This document shows, in pieces, positions 25,462-33,393 of a stretch of DNA of 38,286 nt (within the stretch, counting starts at the first letter, position 1; every line of letters starts with the position of its first letter). The position numbers and the translations under genes are program-made. Where the stretch lies: the NCBI GenBank assembly GCA_910578185.1, contig CAJTPN010000004.1:214295-252580 (forward strand), written 5' to 3'. The DNA is from an uncultured Acetatifactor sp. (GTDB lineage Bacteria; Bacillota; Clostridia; Lachnospirales; Lachnospiraceae). The notes under the pieces were generated by a model. The model ran no database searches, had not been told where the DNA came from, and saw nothing but the letters and a program-made list of their open reading frames with translations.

Positions 25462-26300
25462 GTATAGCTGTCCTCCAGTGTGGGTACCGCACGCGGACCG
25501 ACATCACCGTCGTCGGCGAGATAGCGAACCAAAAATCCGTCACCGGAACTCATAAAATTGATGACACTGTGCGTGCGTTCCGTCTCCCGCAGTGTCCGTT
25601 CGTCCATGAATTCTTCGATAACATGTCCTGCGGCAGCGTCCCGCACCTTGGCAAGGTCACCGGAAGACAACACGTGCCCCTTTTCCATCACCGTCACCGT
25701 GTCACACAGACTCTCGATGTCCCCCACAATGTGACTTGACAGCAGGATGATCCGTTCTCCGTCGCTCGCCTCCCGCAGCAACTTACGCAGCTGGATACGC
25801 TCCATGGGGTCGAGACCAACGGACGGTTCGTCAAGGATCAGCAGCTTGGGCCCCCCGAGTATAGCCTGGGCGATGCCAAGACGCCGAAGCATCCCGCCGG
25901 AGAGCTGTCCCACGCGCCGAACGGCAAATTCTGTGAGGTGCGTCGCCTCCAGCGCTCGAGCCACAGCCTGTGCCTCCTCCGCACGCGGGATGTTTTTGAA
26001 GAGTGCCACATCGCACAGTGCCTCCCGGACCGTCAGGTTACGATACATACCGAACTGCTGGGGCAGATAGCCAATCCGCTCCTTGATGCCATTCGGTTTC
26101 GACCAGTCAAGCGTGTCACCCCAACAGATGGTACCCACATCCGGATACAGGATCGTCGCCAATATGCACATCAGCGTTGTCTTTCCGGCGCCGTTGGGCC
26201 CGAGCAGGCCGTGGATGCCCGGGCGAAGCGTCAGCTCCACACTGTCCAGCGCCCGCACCTTTTTGTAGCTTTTGGAAAGCCCCGTAATTTCAATGTCCAT
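25431..26300 (-). CDS. ABC transporter ATP-binding protein
   Basis: This 289-residue protein is a complete ABC ATPase: Walker A GPNGAGKTT (about 34-42), Q-loop YLPQQFGMY, signature LSGGMLRR, Walker B LLILDEPSVGLDP and H-switch SSHIV. A C-terminal extension of about 70 residues follows. It powers the permeases encoded on both sides. The start overlaps the stop of the upstream large gene by 11 bases. Base composition here is visibly richer in G and C than in flanking genes, which fits acquisition from another source. Confidence 0.92.
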   Translation of the reverse strand: MDIEITGLSKSYKKVRALDSVELTLRPGIHGLLGPNGAGKTTLMCILATILYPDVGTICWGDTLDWSKPNGIKERIGYLPQQFGMYRNLTVREALCDVALFKNIPRAEEAQAVARALEATHLTEFAVRRVGQLSGGMLRRLGIAQAILGGPKLLILDEPSVGLDPMERIQLRKLLREASDGERIILLSSHIVGDIESLCDTVTVMEKGHVLSSGDLAKVRDAAAGHVIEEFMDERTLRETERTHSVINFMSSGDGFLVRYLADDGDVGPRAVPTLEDSYTWIIRRGAGQ

Positions 26301-28500
26301 CTGTCATCCCCCCCATTTCCTCGTACAAAACGCGTATCATCTCGCCAGGTAAAACCGCCTCGCCCTGCAACAGTCTTTGATAGATGGTTCGCAGCGGCAG
26401 GTCGGCGCTTTCCCCCGCGCGCATCTGCCGCAAAATTTCGTCGAGCTGCCGTGCGGTGTCCTCCGGCTCGGCGGGGATGGCAACGCCGTATTGCTCTTCG
26501 GCATTTCGCCGCCTCTCCTCATTCCAGTCGAGATAACCCTCTTGAAAGTCCTTTACATGATAAGCGAGACTCTCCTCGTCCCACTCAGGGGCAAGAAAAG
26601 AGAAGCGCAGCAGCTGGGAAAAAGCCCTTGTGGAGAACCATGGAATATCTTTAGGATAGCCCGCGCCGGGGCTGAGCAGATACGGTACCGCAATGTCTGC
26701 CATCGCCCGCGGGGAGGTGAGAAAAGCGTTTTCGTCTGCCGCACGCTTCAGATATGATGCCGCCAGCGATCCGCCGTCTGTTGTATGTATTTCCCACCAC
26801 CCGCCGCGCGGGAACAGTTCGTTCGGCACTCCGCCCCAATTTGGCTCCTGCGCGCGAAGCAGGGCGACGGAAGCAGGCTCCTCCGGCTGCTCTAATACGT
26901 CCATCCGTCTGCAAAGGTCAAGTATCAGCGTGCGGCTGCTCTGCACTGCCTCCGCGAATATCCCGCTCTCTTCGTAGAGATGGGGCGGCACATACACATC
27001 GATGCCGCCATGACGGGAATGAACCATGCCCGAATACAGCATCACACCATCCGTGGACACACCCTCATAGCGCCCGCCACCTACATTGTTCAGGTTGGTG
27101 CAGAGGCCGCCCGGCCCATTATAACGCAGCGTGTAGACCACAGGGTCGCCTTGCTGCCAGTCTGCGACGCAAAAAACCTCGTTTTGGTAGTAACGATTGA
27201 TCTCCGTCCGGCTGCGTTCCCGCACGCCCGGCCACGGGAGCCATGGAAATGTGCGGCCAAGCTGTACCGTTGTTTCGTTTGCCGGAAAGACGGGCAGACC
27301 ATACCCGTGGTAGCGAAAAGTAAGGCATAGTACCTCGTCCGCCGCCTCAGGTGCAGGAAATCGCACAGTCAGACTATCGTGAACGCGCTCCCATTCCGCC
27401 GGCACTCCATTGACCAGCACCTCGTCCACTGTCAGGTCGGAAAAGAGCGTGAATGCCTGCTGCTCAATGAGACTGTCCGCTTTTGCAGTGAGCGCTACAT
27501 CCGCCGAGAGACCCTGTGTTGTGCAGGAGAGGGAGATGTCCATCTTTTGTATCGTGATATTTTTTTCAGACGCCCGCTCACCCGATATTTCGTATTCCCG
27601 ACACTTTTCATATGTGAGGCTATATGTCAGCGCGTCGTTGGAAAACCGTGTGAAGAAAACCTGATACCGCACACAGAGTACCGTGAGCATCGCAGTTCCG
27701 AGGAGCACCGCCGCACCTGTGCCCCATTTTGCGTGCCGCACTGTGCGACGGTCGGAGAGACTGTCCTTTCGATAGCAGAGAACATATAGCGCGGCAGCAA
27801 GCAGACACAGTGTGCTGCGTACTACCCAGCGCGGTGCCTCGATTGGCGGGCCGCTGACGAAATTCCACGCATACCGATAGTCAGCGAGTCCCATACTGAC
27901 AAAGCCTGAAAACAGCCGCCAGCCGGGAAAGAGCCGTGCAAGGTCGCCCATGAAGTACACTGCCACTGAGGAGGTTGGCAGCCAGAGTGCAACGGCGGCG
28001 AGATAGACATTTTTGCCCGGAATGAGGTGACTGATGAGCAAACCCACCGCGCCGAAGCCGAAGCAGGGCAGGAAATAGAGCAGTACCGTCTGCAAAAGCA
28101 CCTGCCGCAGCCAGAGAATGTGCGCATCGTCCAAGAGCATGGGGGCCGCGAATCCCGCGCAGAGCAACAGCGTCATCCCTGTCGCGAACAACCAAACTGT
28201 CAAAAGCTGCGCGCAAGGGAAAAGTGCCGCGCTCGGGGAATAGGCAGCGAAGAGGTCGTCCAAATGCTCTCTTCGGCTCTCGCGCCGCAATTCAATGCTT
28301 ATCATTAAAAAGTCGAGCGTCAGCACCACCTGCCCGTACACTGTCTGCCCCATCAGCCAAGGTGCCTCCTCGTGACACATATACGGATACCAAAAACACC
28401 CTAAAGTAGCAAAAATGCCCACCATGCCCATCACACGCCATACCCTGCGCCGCAGCAGGCACCGTGTCTGCGTGCGCATAGCGAAAAACAACTTTCTCAC
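26290..28500 (-). CDS. Large ABC-2-like permease with extracytoplasmic domain
   Basis: This 736-residue protein has an N-terminal block of six to seven membrane helices (to about 270), in the manner of ABC-2 permeases. A large soluble part of about 460 residues follows. The soluble part has beta segments (SLSCTTQGLSADVALTAKA, LTVRFPAPEAADEVLCLTFRYHGYG) and a helical tail. It resembles M1-aminopeptidase-like domains fused to ABC permeases, but no HEXXH zinc motif is present, so it is not a peptidase as it stands. It starts with GTG 28500 after GGGGGGATTCT and is the first gene of the GC-rich operon. Its start is only about 30 bases past the truncated agrB, which suggests that the operon arrived with the break. 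Confidence 0.7.
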   Translation of the reverse strand: MRKLFFAMRTQTRCLLRRRVWRVMGMVGIFATLGCFWYPYMCHEEAPWLMGQTVYGQVVLTLDFLMISIELRRESRREHLDDLFAAYSPSAALFPCAQLLTVWLFATGMTLLLCAGFAAPMLLDDAHILWLRQVLLQTVLLYFLPCFGFGAVGLLISHLIPGKNVYLAAVALWLPTSSVAVYFMGDLARLFPGWRLFSGFVSMGLADYRYAWNFVSGPPIEAPRWVVRSTLCLLAAALYVLCYRKDSLSDRRTVRHAKWGTGAAVLLGTAMLTVLCVRYQVFFTRFSNDALTYSLTYEKCREYEISGERASEKNITIQKMDISLSCTTQGLSADVALTAKADSLIEQQAFTLFSDLTVDEVLVNGVPAEWERVHDSLTVRFPAPEAADEVLCLTFRYHGYGLPVFPANETTVQLGRTFPWLPWPGVRERSRTEINRYYQNEVFCVADWQQGDPVVYTLRYNGPGGLCTNLNNVGGGRYEGVSTDGVMLYSGMVHSRHGGIDVYVPPHLYEESGIFAEAVQSSRTLILDLCRRMDVLEQPEEPASVALLRAQEPNWGGVPNELFPRGGWWEIHTTDGGSLAASYLKRAADENAFLTSPRAMADIAVPYLLSPGAGYPKDIPWFSTRAFSQLLRFSFLAPEWDEESLAYHVKDFQEGYLDWNEERRRNAEEQYGVAIPAEPEDTARQLDEILRQMRAGESADLPLRTIYQRLLQGEAVLPGEMIRVLYEEMGGMTDGH

Positions 28501-28530
28501 AGAATCCCCCCTTTGGCTTTTTGCAAAAAA

Positions 28531-28806
28531 TCATGGCGGCAAAGCCGGTGCTGATGAAAATGGCAAATATCTTCCCTTTGTTTCAGCATGGAATCCTCCT
28601 GCATTCTTTCTCAGCGGGAATATCAGCAGCCATAGCAAAAAACTACCCAGCAGAAAATCAAAGCAATAGCCAATTATCAGGGTAATAGACATCCCGATCA
28701 GACTGTTCCCAAGATTTTCCAGGCCATACTCCACAATCTCCACTTCTTCCGATGAGATACCCCCGTCCCTTAAGAGCTTTCCTGCCAAAACTTTTTCAGC
28801 CCTCAA
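28531..28806 (-). pseudogene. agrB: Truncated AgrB-like processing protease
   Basis: About 85-90 residues of an AgrB N-terminus can be read: LAGKLLRDGGISSEEVEIVE, YGLENLGNSLIG, a membrane helix and RKNAGGFHAETKGRY. AgrB is a membrane Cys protease that trims the AgrD pheromone precursor and is normally about 190-210 residues long. Here the His is kept, but the position seven residues later, normally the catalytic Cys, is Tyr (TAT). The frame then leaves the family after about ten residues and stops. The likely start is TTG 28806, overlapping the agrD stop as TTGA. It cannot be an active protease. The break point adjoins the GC-rich ABC operon. Confidence 0.8.
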
Positions 28807-28954
28807 AACTTCCGCAATGCTTTGACTTGTTTCGGCTCTTTGAATTGATAGACCCAGAGCGGACATGCGGTATTGGCTTCTACGCCGGCAGATTTCCTGG
28901 CAATCATAACAATGGCCTTTTCAATTACTTTTTTGCACGTTTCTTTATGTTCAT
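28803..28954 (-). pseudogene. agrD: AgrD cyclic peptide precursor, frameshifted
   Basis: From ATG 28954 the frame reads MNIKKRAKK and stops. If one A is added to the A6 run at 28934-28929 it continues as VIEKAIVMIARKSAGV and then EANTACPLWVYQFKEPKQV to the end. This is a typical clostridial AgrD: basic amphipathic start, then Cys in a short ring region (CPLWVY), then an acidic/Pro tail for AgrB recognition. The ring would be a thiolactone through the Cys. The intact part could still be made from the internal ATG at MIARKSAGV, which has AAAAGG about 8 bases upstream. Its stop overlaps the agrB start as TTGA. Together with the agrB damage, pheromone production appears lost. Confidence 0.75.
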
Positions 28955-29069
28955 TGCTTTCATTCTTTTGAGAATGATAATAACACAAAAAAGCCTGTTG
29001 TGCCGTTTCTTGTATTAACTTGGCAATGTTTATGTAATAATTAGACTTTTTATCCGAAAATGGCATTCA

Positions 29070-29105
29070 AAAAGCATGGATGAACCTGCTGTCAGCCATG
29101 CTTTT
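29070..29105 (-). terminator. Terminator after agrC
   Basis: On the minus strand AAAAGCATGG (29105-29096) pairs perfectly with CCATGCTTTT (29079-29070) over a 16-base loop, followed by one more T and GAATG. It lies 47 bases after the agrC stop. It would end most agrA-agrC transcripts before agrD. Confidence 0.75.
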
Positions 29106-29116
29106 GCAATAATATA

Positions 29117-29127
29117 ACTTCAACTAC
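29117..29127 (-). promoter_or_regulatory. Possible AgrA box upstream of agrD
   Basis: GTAGTTGAAGT on the minus strand is identical to the 11-mer at 31167-31177 that contains the -35 box of the agrA promoter. It lies between agrC and its terminator. The shared sequence is suggestive of a regulator binding half-site, but no partner repeat or -10 is clear here. Confidence 0.3.
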
Positions 29128-29151
29128 AGGATTTACGAAGCGGTTCCTGTA

Positions 29152-30420
29152 TCACTCTTTCAGTTCCGACATGTATAAGATCAGCATAACACGGAACATG
29201 TCACTGTCAGGACATATCTCCATGGTCCCGTCATATTTTTCCACAATTTTCCTCACATTCTCCAGTCCGATACCATGAAGCCCTTTTGTGTTCTTGGTTG
29301 TCAACAGCTTTCGGTGCCTTTTTTCCAGTTTCCCTGTATAGCTGTTTTCAATTTGAATCCTCAGAAAGCCTTGCTGAAGTTCTATATTGACATTCAGCTT
29401 TTTTCTCTCCGTCTGCCTTGCTGCCTCAATAGCGTTTTCCAATAAATTCCCCAGGATCACATTGATATCAAAGGAGTGGTCCACCGACTTTGGCAGCCGC
29501 ACATTCACATCTACCGTAAGTAGCTCCTGCTTTGCCTTGCGGAGCATATAATTCATCACGCTGTCAATCTCAAGATTTCCCGAAGATACGATCTCATTGG
29601 GATTTGCTATAAATTCCTCCATGCTGCCAATGTATTCTTCAATCTCCCTGTTCTCACCCTTTGCCGCCAATATTTTTAGTTCGCTCATATGGTGCTTCAT
29701 ATCATGCCTTAAAGCCCTTACCTTTTCCTCACCCTGCAGCATTATGTCAAGCTGATTTGCATAGCCTTCAACCCTCTGATGCAGTATTTCGTTCTCGTAT
29801 TGGCTGGCAAGAACTTTTAACAGCATATTGTACAAGTAAAAAGTAAAAAAATTGACCAGGATCAGTCCGATGCTTGCTATGACAAGCCCTGTCTCCGTAC
29901 TGCTTTTTGTATAGATCATCGCACAAAACATCCCTATACTGCATAGCGGTATCAGTCCTATAGACATATTTCGGATATTCTCCGATTTTCGCCTAGCATC
30001 CACAATCTTTTCTGTCAACACTTCACAAATAAATATCAAAAACACGGTAATCACTTCATAAACCTGGCTAAATCCCGTGCCATCCTTATAATTTATAAAC
30101 AGAAGCGTAGAAATAGTGTCGCAGCCCATGTTGATCATATAGACAGAACAAGTCACAAACAGAACCATCTTAATTGATTTTATATACATCAATGCGATCA
30201 AACCGATTCCTGCCAAATTACAGACAAAATTAACCCATACCATATGAAGGGTCAGGTATGCAGCCGTATTGACCAGGAAAAAACCTCCATACACCATTAA
30301 ATCTTTTAGCCTGTCACCGCAATTTCTATTTTCCTTATCCTCCAAAAATATACGCATAAACCTGCTGATCAGGTAGACTCTGAACAAGTTAGTTGAAATA
30401 CAAATAACAATATCCGTCAT
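29152..30420 (-). CDS. agrC: GHKL sensor histidine kinase of the agr locus
   Basis: This 422-residue protein has an N-terminal half with six or seven membrane helices that would bind the extracellular thiolactone peptide. The phosphorylation motif ALRHDMKHHMSEL follows at about residue 240, then a GHKL ATPase domain with N-box LLENAIEAARQ and G-box GLHGIGLENVRKIVEKYDG. All the key residues of an AgrC-type kinase are present and the length is normal. The ATG follows AGGGGATAGAA, with the agrA stop 4 bases earlier, so the pair is co-translated. It is followed by a terminator and then by the damaged agrD and agrB. It may now listen to signals made by other cells. Confidence 0.9.
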   Translation of the reverse strand: MTDIVICISTNLFRVYLISRFMRIFLEDKENRNCGDRLKDLMVYGGFFLVNTAAYLTLHMVWVNFVCNLAGIGLIALMYIKSIKMVLFVTCSVYMINMGCDTISTLLFINYKDGTGFSQVYEVITVFLIFICEVLTEKIVDARRKSENIRNMSIGLIPLCSIGMFCAMIYTKSSTETGLVIASIGLILVNFFTFYLYNMLLKVLASQYENEILHQRVEGYANQLDIMLQGEEKVRALRHDMKHHMSELKILAAKGENREIEEYIGSMEEFIANPNEIVSSGNLEIDSVMNYMLRKAKQELLTVDVNVRLPKSVDHSFDINVILGNLLENAIEAARQTERKKLNVNIELQQGFLRIQIENSYTGKLEKRHRKLLTTKNTKGLHGIGLENVRKIVEKYDGTMEICPDSDMFRVMLILYMSELKE

Positions 30421-30423
30421 TTT

Positions 30424-31125
30424 CTATCCCCTTAATAATCTTTCCCTCACTTGTTTTCGATATGCTTTACTGATCGAAAGCATCGTACCGTTGTCCATCT
30501 CCACCATTTCATAGGTATACCGTACTACATGCGCCTTGTTGATCACATAGGACTGATGAATTGTGAAAAATTCTCTTGGCAGTTTTTTCTCCAGATCCCT
30601 GATCCCTCCATAAAACGCTTTCTCTGCGCCCACAGCCACTATTTTTATTTTCCGTCCTTCACTCTCAAAATATATAATTTTGCCATACGAAATATAGTAA
30701 TAATCCTTGCCGTTTTGAAATTCAAACTTTTGCCTATTTTTCTCAAGCAGCTTTACCCCCAGTTCAAGTGCGTCTTCTATTTGCTGCTGGGTAATTGGTT
30801 TCACCAGGAAATCCAGAGGCTGAGTTTTAAACAGCTTCTGTGCATAGGAGGACTTCCCGGATATGTAAACGATCTGCATTCCCCTGTCCTCCATTTTGTT
30901 TCGGATAAAATCACCCACCTCTATCCCTGTCACTTCAAACAATTCTATGTCAAGGAACAAAATATCAAGATGGCCTCCCTGCTCCAAGAACTGACACAAT
31001 TCTTCACCTGTGTACCATATCTTGGTATCCATTTTTATTTTGTTCTTTTGCGAATATAATTGCACCATCTCCTCAAGAACGGCACAGATATTTTTTCCGT
31101 CATCACATATACCAATATTATACAT
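30424..31125 (-). CDS. agrA: LytTR response regulator of the agr locus
   Basis: This 233-residue protein has a receiver domain (CDD at 7-9, phospho-Asp59 in LFLDIEL, conserved Ser in YISGKS and Lys in FLVKPI). It also has a LytTR DNA-binding domain (about 130-233) with the block FFTIHQSYVINKAHVVRY. It is activated by the AgrC kinase downstream. ATG 31125 is preferred over 31149 because AGGAGTGTGGA lies directly ahead and the protein then starts with the receiver strand. The promoter at 31145-31173 gives a very short leader. Both catalytic and DNA-contact regions look intact, unlike agrD and agrB in the same locus. Confidence 0.9.
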   Translation of the reverse strand: MYNIGICDDGKNICAVLEEMVQLYSQKNKIKMDTKIWYTGEELCQFLEQGGHLDILFLDIELFEVTGIEVGDFIRNKMEDRGMQIVYISGKSSYAQKLFKTQPLDFLVKPITQQQIEDALELGVKLLEKNRQKFEFQNGKDYYYISYGKIIYFESEGRKIKIVAVGAEKAFYGGIRDLEKKLPREFFTIHQSYVINKAHVVRYTYEMVEMDNGTMLSISKAYRKQVRERLLRG

Positions 31126-31144
31126 TCCACACTCCTTTTTATCT

Positions 31145-31173
31145 ATCATACATTTAATATAGACTTACTTCAA
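31145..31173 (-). promoter_or_regulatory. Promoter of agrA-agrC
   Basis: TTGAAG (31173-31168) and TATGAT (31150-31145) are separated by 17 bases on the minus strand. The -35 box lies within GTAGTTGAAGT, repeated upstream of agrD at 29117-29127, so control by the regulator itself is possible. Confidence 0.6.
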
Positions 31174-31392
31174 CTACTTTTTAATCTTTGCATTTACTCT
31201 CAACCCACGAAGGGAAGATGAGATGTGCATTATATGGAAAATACTAGGTGTTTTCTAAAGCGTCTGAAAAGTTCATGGCACAACTGAAAGAAACACAAAA
31301 AGAAAGTCCCAGTTCGTTTTATAATTGCTGATAAAATACGTGTATAAATATACACTTCTAAAAATTTTATACAATATTAAAGTCAAAATAAG
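31174..31392. other. Intergenic stretch upstream of agrA
   Basis: No gene was recognised on either strand. The stretch becomes AT-rich toward 31350 and ends at a plus-strand terminator whose gene is not visible. A small RNA or a lost gene could have used it. Confidence 0.35.
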
Positions 31393-31423
31393 CCTGTAGG
31401 TCACAAATCCTACAGGTTTTTTA
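31393..31423 (+). terminator. Intrinsic terminator without a visible gene
   Basis: CCTGTAGG (31393-31400) pairs perfectly with CCTACAGG (31409-31416), followed by six T. It is a strong plus-strand terminator. The plus-strand gene or RNA it belongs to is not recognised in the 240 bases upstream. Confidence 0.75.
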
Positions 31424-31625
31424 TAATGTTATCGAAAGCAAGACTATCTAATCCACTATTCAAAGCATAAGAAGTAAAAAAAGATAAATAAATAAAAATC
31501 TTTTGCAAAAAAGTAGTTAAGTTATTTAAGATTAAATGCTGATAATCAGGCCCTATACATTAAAGTATAATACATGTTATATTACATACAAATATAAAAT
31601 AGCATAATTTTTAAAGGAGAACACT

Positions 31626-32050
31626 ATGGAAAATACAACTACACAAGACTTAGTAAAAGCATATACAAGTAATTTTATAGAACCAGAAAGCACTATATTG
31701 CAAGACTTATTTGACGATGATATAATATAGTTAGGTTCTGAGGATGATATACAAATGGGACAGACTAAGATAGTAGAATTACTAACAATTATATCATTAG
31801 AAGATAATCCAAACATTAATTTATCAGTAGCGCAACCATCTAAATATAGATTAGTAAAAAGTAAGATGGGAACAGGAATAATTGCATACAAACTAAATGC
31901 CTTAGACATACTTAAAAGAGATTTAAAATCAAATGAGAAAATAATCAAAATACACATAAATGTAGATGATACTAAAGTATTAGATTTATGTACATATAGG
32001 CATAAAAAATACTTAGTTGAAGTATATAAAACAGCAAATAAGAAATTCAA
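31626..32050 (+). pseudogene. AT-rich gene of unknown family, split by an amber stop
   Basis: AAAGGAGAACACT precedes ATG 31626. The frame reads 34 residues (MENTTTQDLVKAYTSNFIE, continuing to DLFDDDII) and then TAG at 31728-31730. It stays open in the same frame as LGSEDDIQMGQTKIVELLT for another hundred or more residues. From about 32050 the frame overlaps the next gene's leader and the sequence changes character, so the natural end is lost or displaced. Codon use is strongly A/T-ending (ata, tta, aaa), unlike neighbours. No domain was recognised. It is most likely a gene with a nonsense mutation acquired from an AT-rich donor; stop read-through cannot be excluded. Confidence 0.5.
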
Positions 32051-32107
32051 ATCAGAAAAATCCCAATTCGGCCTTGTGTGTTTGAAAAGTAAAGGAAGGT
32101 GGTTCCA

Positions 32108-32896
32108 ATGGTACAATTTTATCAAGGGACGCCGGAGTCAGTTATGGAACGGCTATTCAGAACAATCTCAAATTTTGACAAATCATGGAGTAGTAAATGC
32201 GTATCTGCGTCAAACGAACAAATTCAACAATTAGAAAACATCTGTGCTGAGTACGGTTACCATATTCCAAAAGTATACCTCGACTACCTAAAGGCAATGG
32301 GAGAAAGTGATGGAGGTTTGCTTGAAAGAGAATGGGATGGTTATATGGAGCCGAACATCCATACCATTCTTGAGCTGTTTTGTGATGAAGATTTTGATGC
32401 GATAGAATATTTGCAGCAGGGGCTTCTTCTGTTTTCTTACCATTGGACAGAAGCACATTGTTTTTTGAGGATAGGAAAGCAGGAAGACAATCCTGTAGTT
32501 ACGGACTGGAAGAATCATTACTTTGCCGGGAGTTTTGAAAAATACTTATTTCAGAAAGCATTTAACATTTATCAGGAAAAATTTAAGCATAAGTCGTCAG
32601 TTGGAACATCTATCAATTCGTGTGATGCATTATTGAAAAAATATTCATTTCCATGTTCGGTTTGCGGTGGAACGGCAGAAGAAAAGATGGAATTTGTTAG
32701 ATGGCTTGTAGTAAGGTCCCTCGATCTTCACGAAAAGGAAGCATGGTTTGGCGATGAACTTAATTATTTTAGCTATAACGACCATTATGCACTGAGCGTT
32801 AATATATATCACAGTCTGCTGCTTGTCTTTTCCTGTGATGATATCATATGGAAGAAAAAGCTGGATGCTCAATTAAATAGCATATTTTCGCAATGA
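32108..32896 (+). CDS. SMI1/KNR4 (SUKH) family protein
   Basis: This protein of about 262 residues has an N-terminal SUKH-type fold (about 1-150). The first helix is MERLFRTISNFDKSW. The key EYGYHIPKVYLDYLKAMGESDGG block corresponds to the P..y..fl...nGg motif of the family, and WDGYMEPNIHTILELF follows. The C-terminal 100 residues, with CSVCGG and an acidic tail, are unassigned. In bacteria many SUKH proteins are immunity proteins against contact-dependent or polymorphic nuclease toxins. No toxin gene is recognised next to it, though an Mrr-like nuclease fragment lies 500 bases downstream. ATG 32108 is chosen for AGGAAGG eight bases upstream. Confidence 0.75.
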   Translation: MVQFYQGTPESVMERLFRTISNFDKSWSSKCVSASNEQIQQLENICAEYGYHIPKVYLDYLKAMGESDGGLLEREWDGYMEPNIHTILELFCDEDFDAIEYLQQGLLLFSYHWTEAHCFLRIGKQEDNPVVTDWKNHYFAGSFEKYLFQKAFNIYQEKFKHKSSVGTSINSCDALLKKYSFPCSVCGGTAEEKMEFVRWLVVRSLDLHEKEAWFGDELNYFSYNDHYALSVNIYHSLLLVFSCDDIIWKKKLDAQLNSIFSQ

Positions 32897-32948
32897 TGGC
32901 CATCTTCCGTCCGTATGCTCCGGGAACATAAATAGGAAATGGGAATCA

Positions 32949-33122
32949 GAAAATGAATTTATGAATTATGTATATGCAAAAGGAAATAAAAAGTACAGTT
33001 TAATATCAAGTATAATAACTCTAGGTAGTACATTGTTTAATGAATTACTAATTCCAGAATACATAGAAAGAGGATACTTAATACTAAATGAAAATATAAT
33101 ATACAAAGCAACAGAACCCTAA
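32949..33122 (+). pseudogene. C-terminal fragment of an AT-rich unknown gene
   Basis: The frame reads ENEFMNYVYAKGNKKYSL and goes on through ELLIPEYIERGYLILNE to a TAA at 33122. The end looks like a small winged-helix or regulatory tail but no family can be named. An ATG at 32961 lacks a good SD. Its A/T-rich codons match the split gene at 31626 rather than the SUKH gene between them, so both may come from one foreign segment that the SUKH gene interrupts. A terminator follows directly. Confidence 0.4.
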
Positions 33123-33144
33123 TTTAAGTATAGGCATATAAGAA

Positions 33145-33175
33145 AGGCTTCACCAATAGGTGATGTCTTTTTTTT
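33145..33175 (+). terminator. Intrinsic terminator
   Basis: AGGCTTCACC (33145-33154) pairs with GGTGATGTCT (33159-33168) over an AATA loop with one mismatch. It is followed by an uninterrupted run of T to 33175. It closes the plus-strand fragment and SUKH region. Confidence 0.8.
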
Positions 33176-33393
33176 GGTGGCTAAAACCATCACATTTTTA
33201 TGTCATTTTTCACATGCTCAAAATGTAGAAATTCTAACCCGTATTTTATGCACAACGTACAATACAATTAAAATTGATATGGTTCGGAGACAAAAAGGGC
33301 TATACATTACCAATGAGTTGCATACGTGCCAGTTATTGCACTCCATCTAATGACTGCATATTTTCAAATATTTAAAAGTACAACAGGAAAACT

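Noticed and set aside
25938..26654. 238-residue open frame on the plus strand inside the ABC operon
   Set aside because: It is antisense to the ATPase and large permease genes, whose domains and overlaps are clear. Long antisense frames are expected in GC-rich DNA.
30451..31059. 202-residue plus-strand frame opposite agrA
   Set aside because: The opposite strand carries a response regulator with all catalytic residues. The plus frame has no SD or domain.
31577..32125. 182-residue open frame on the minus strand
   Set aside because: It is antisense to the AT-rich gene at 31626, has no ribosome binding site, and its composition is the mirror of A/T-ending codons on the plus strand.
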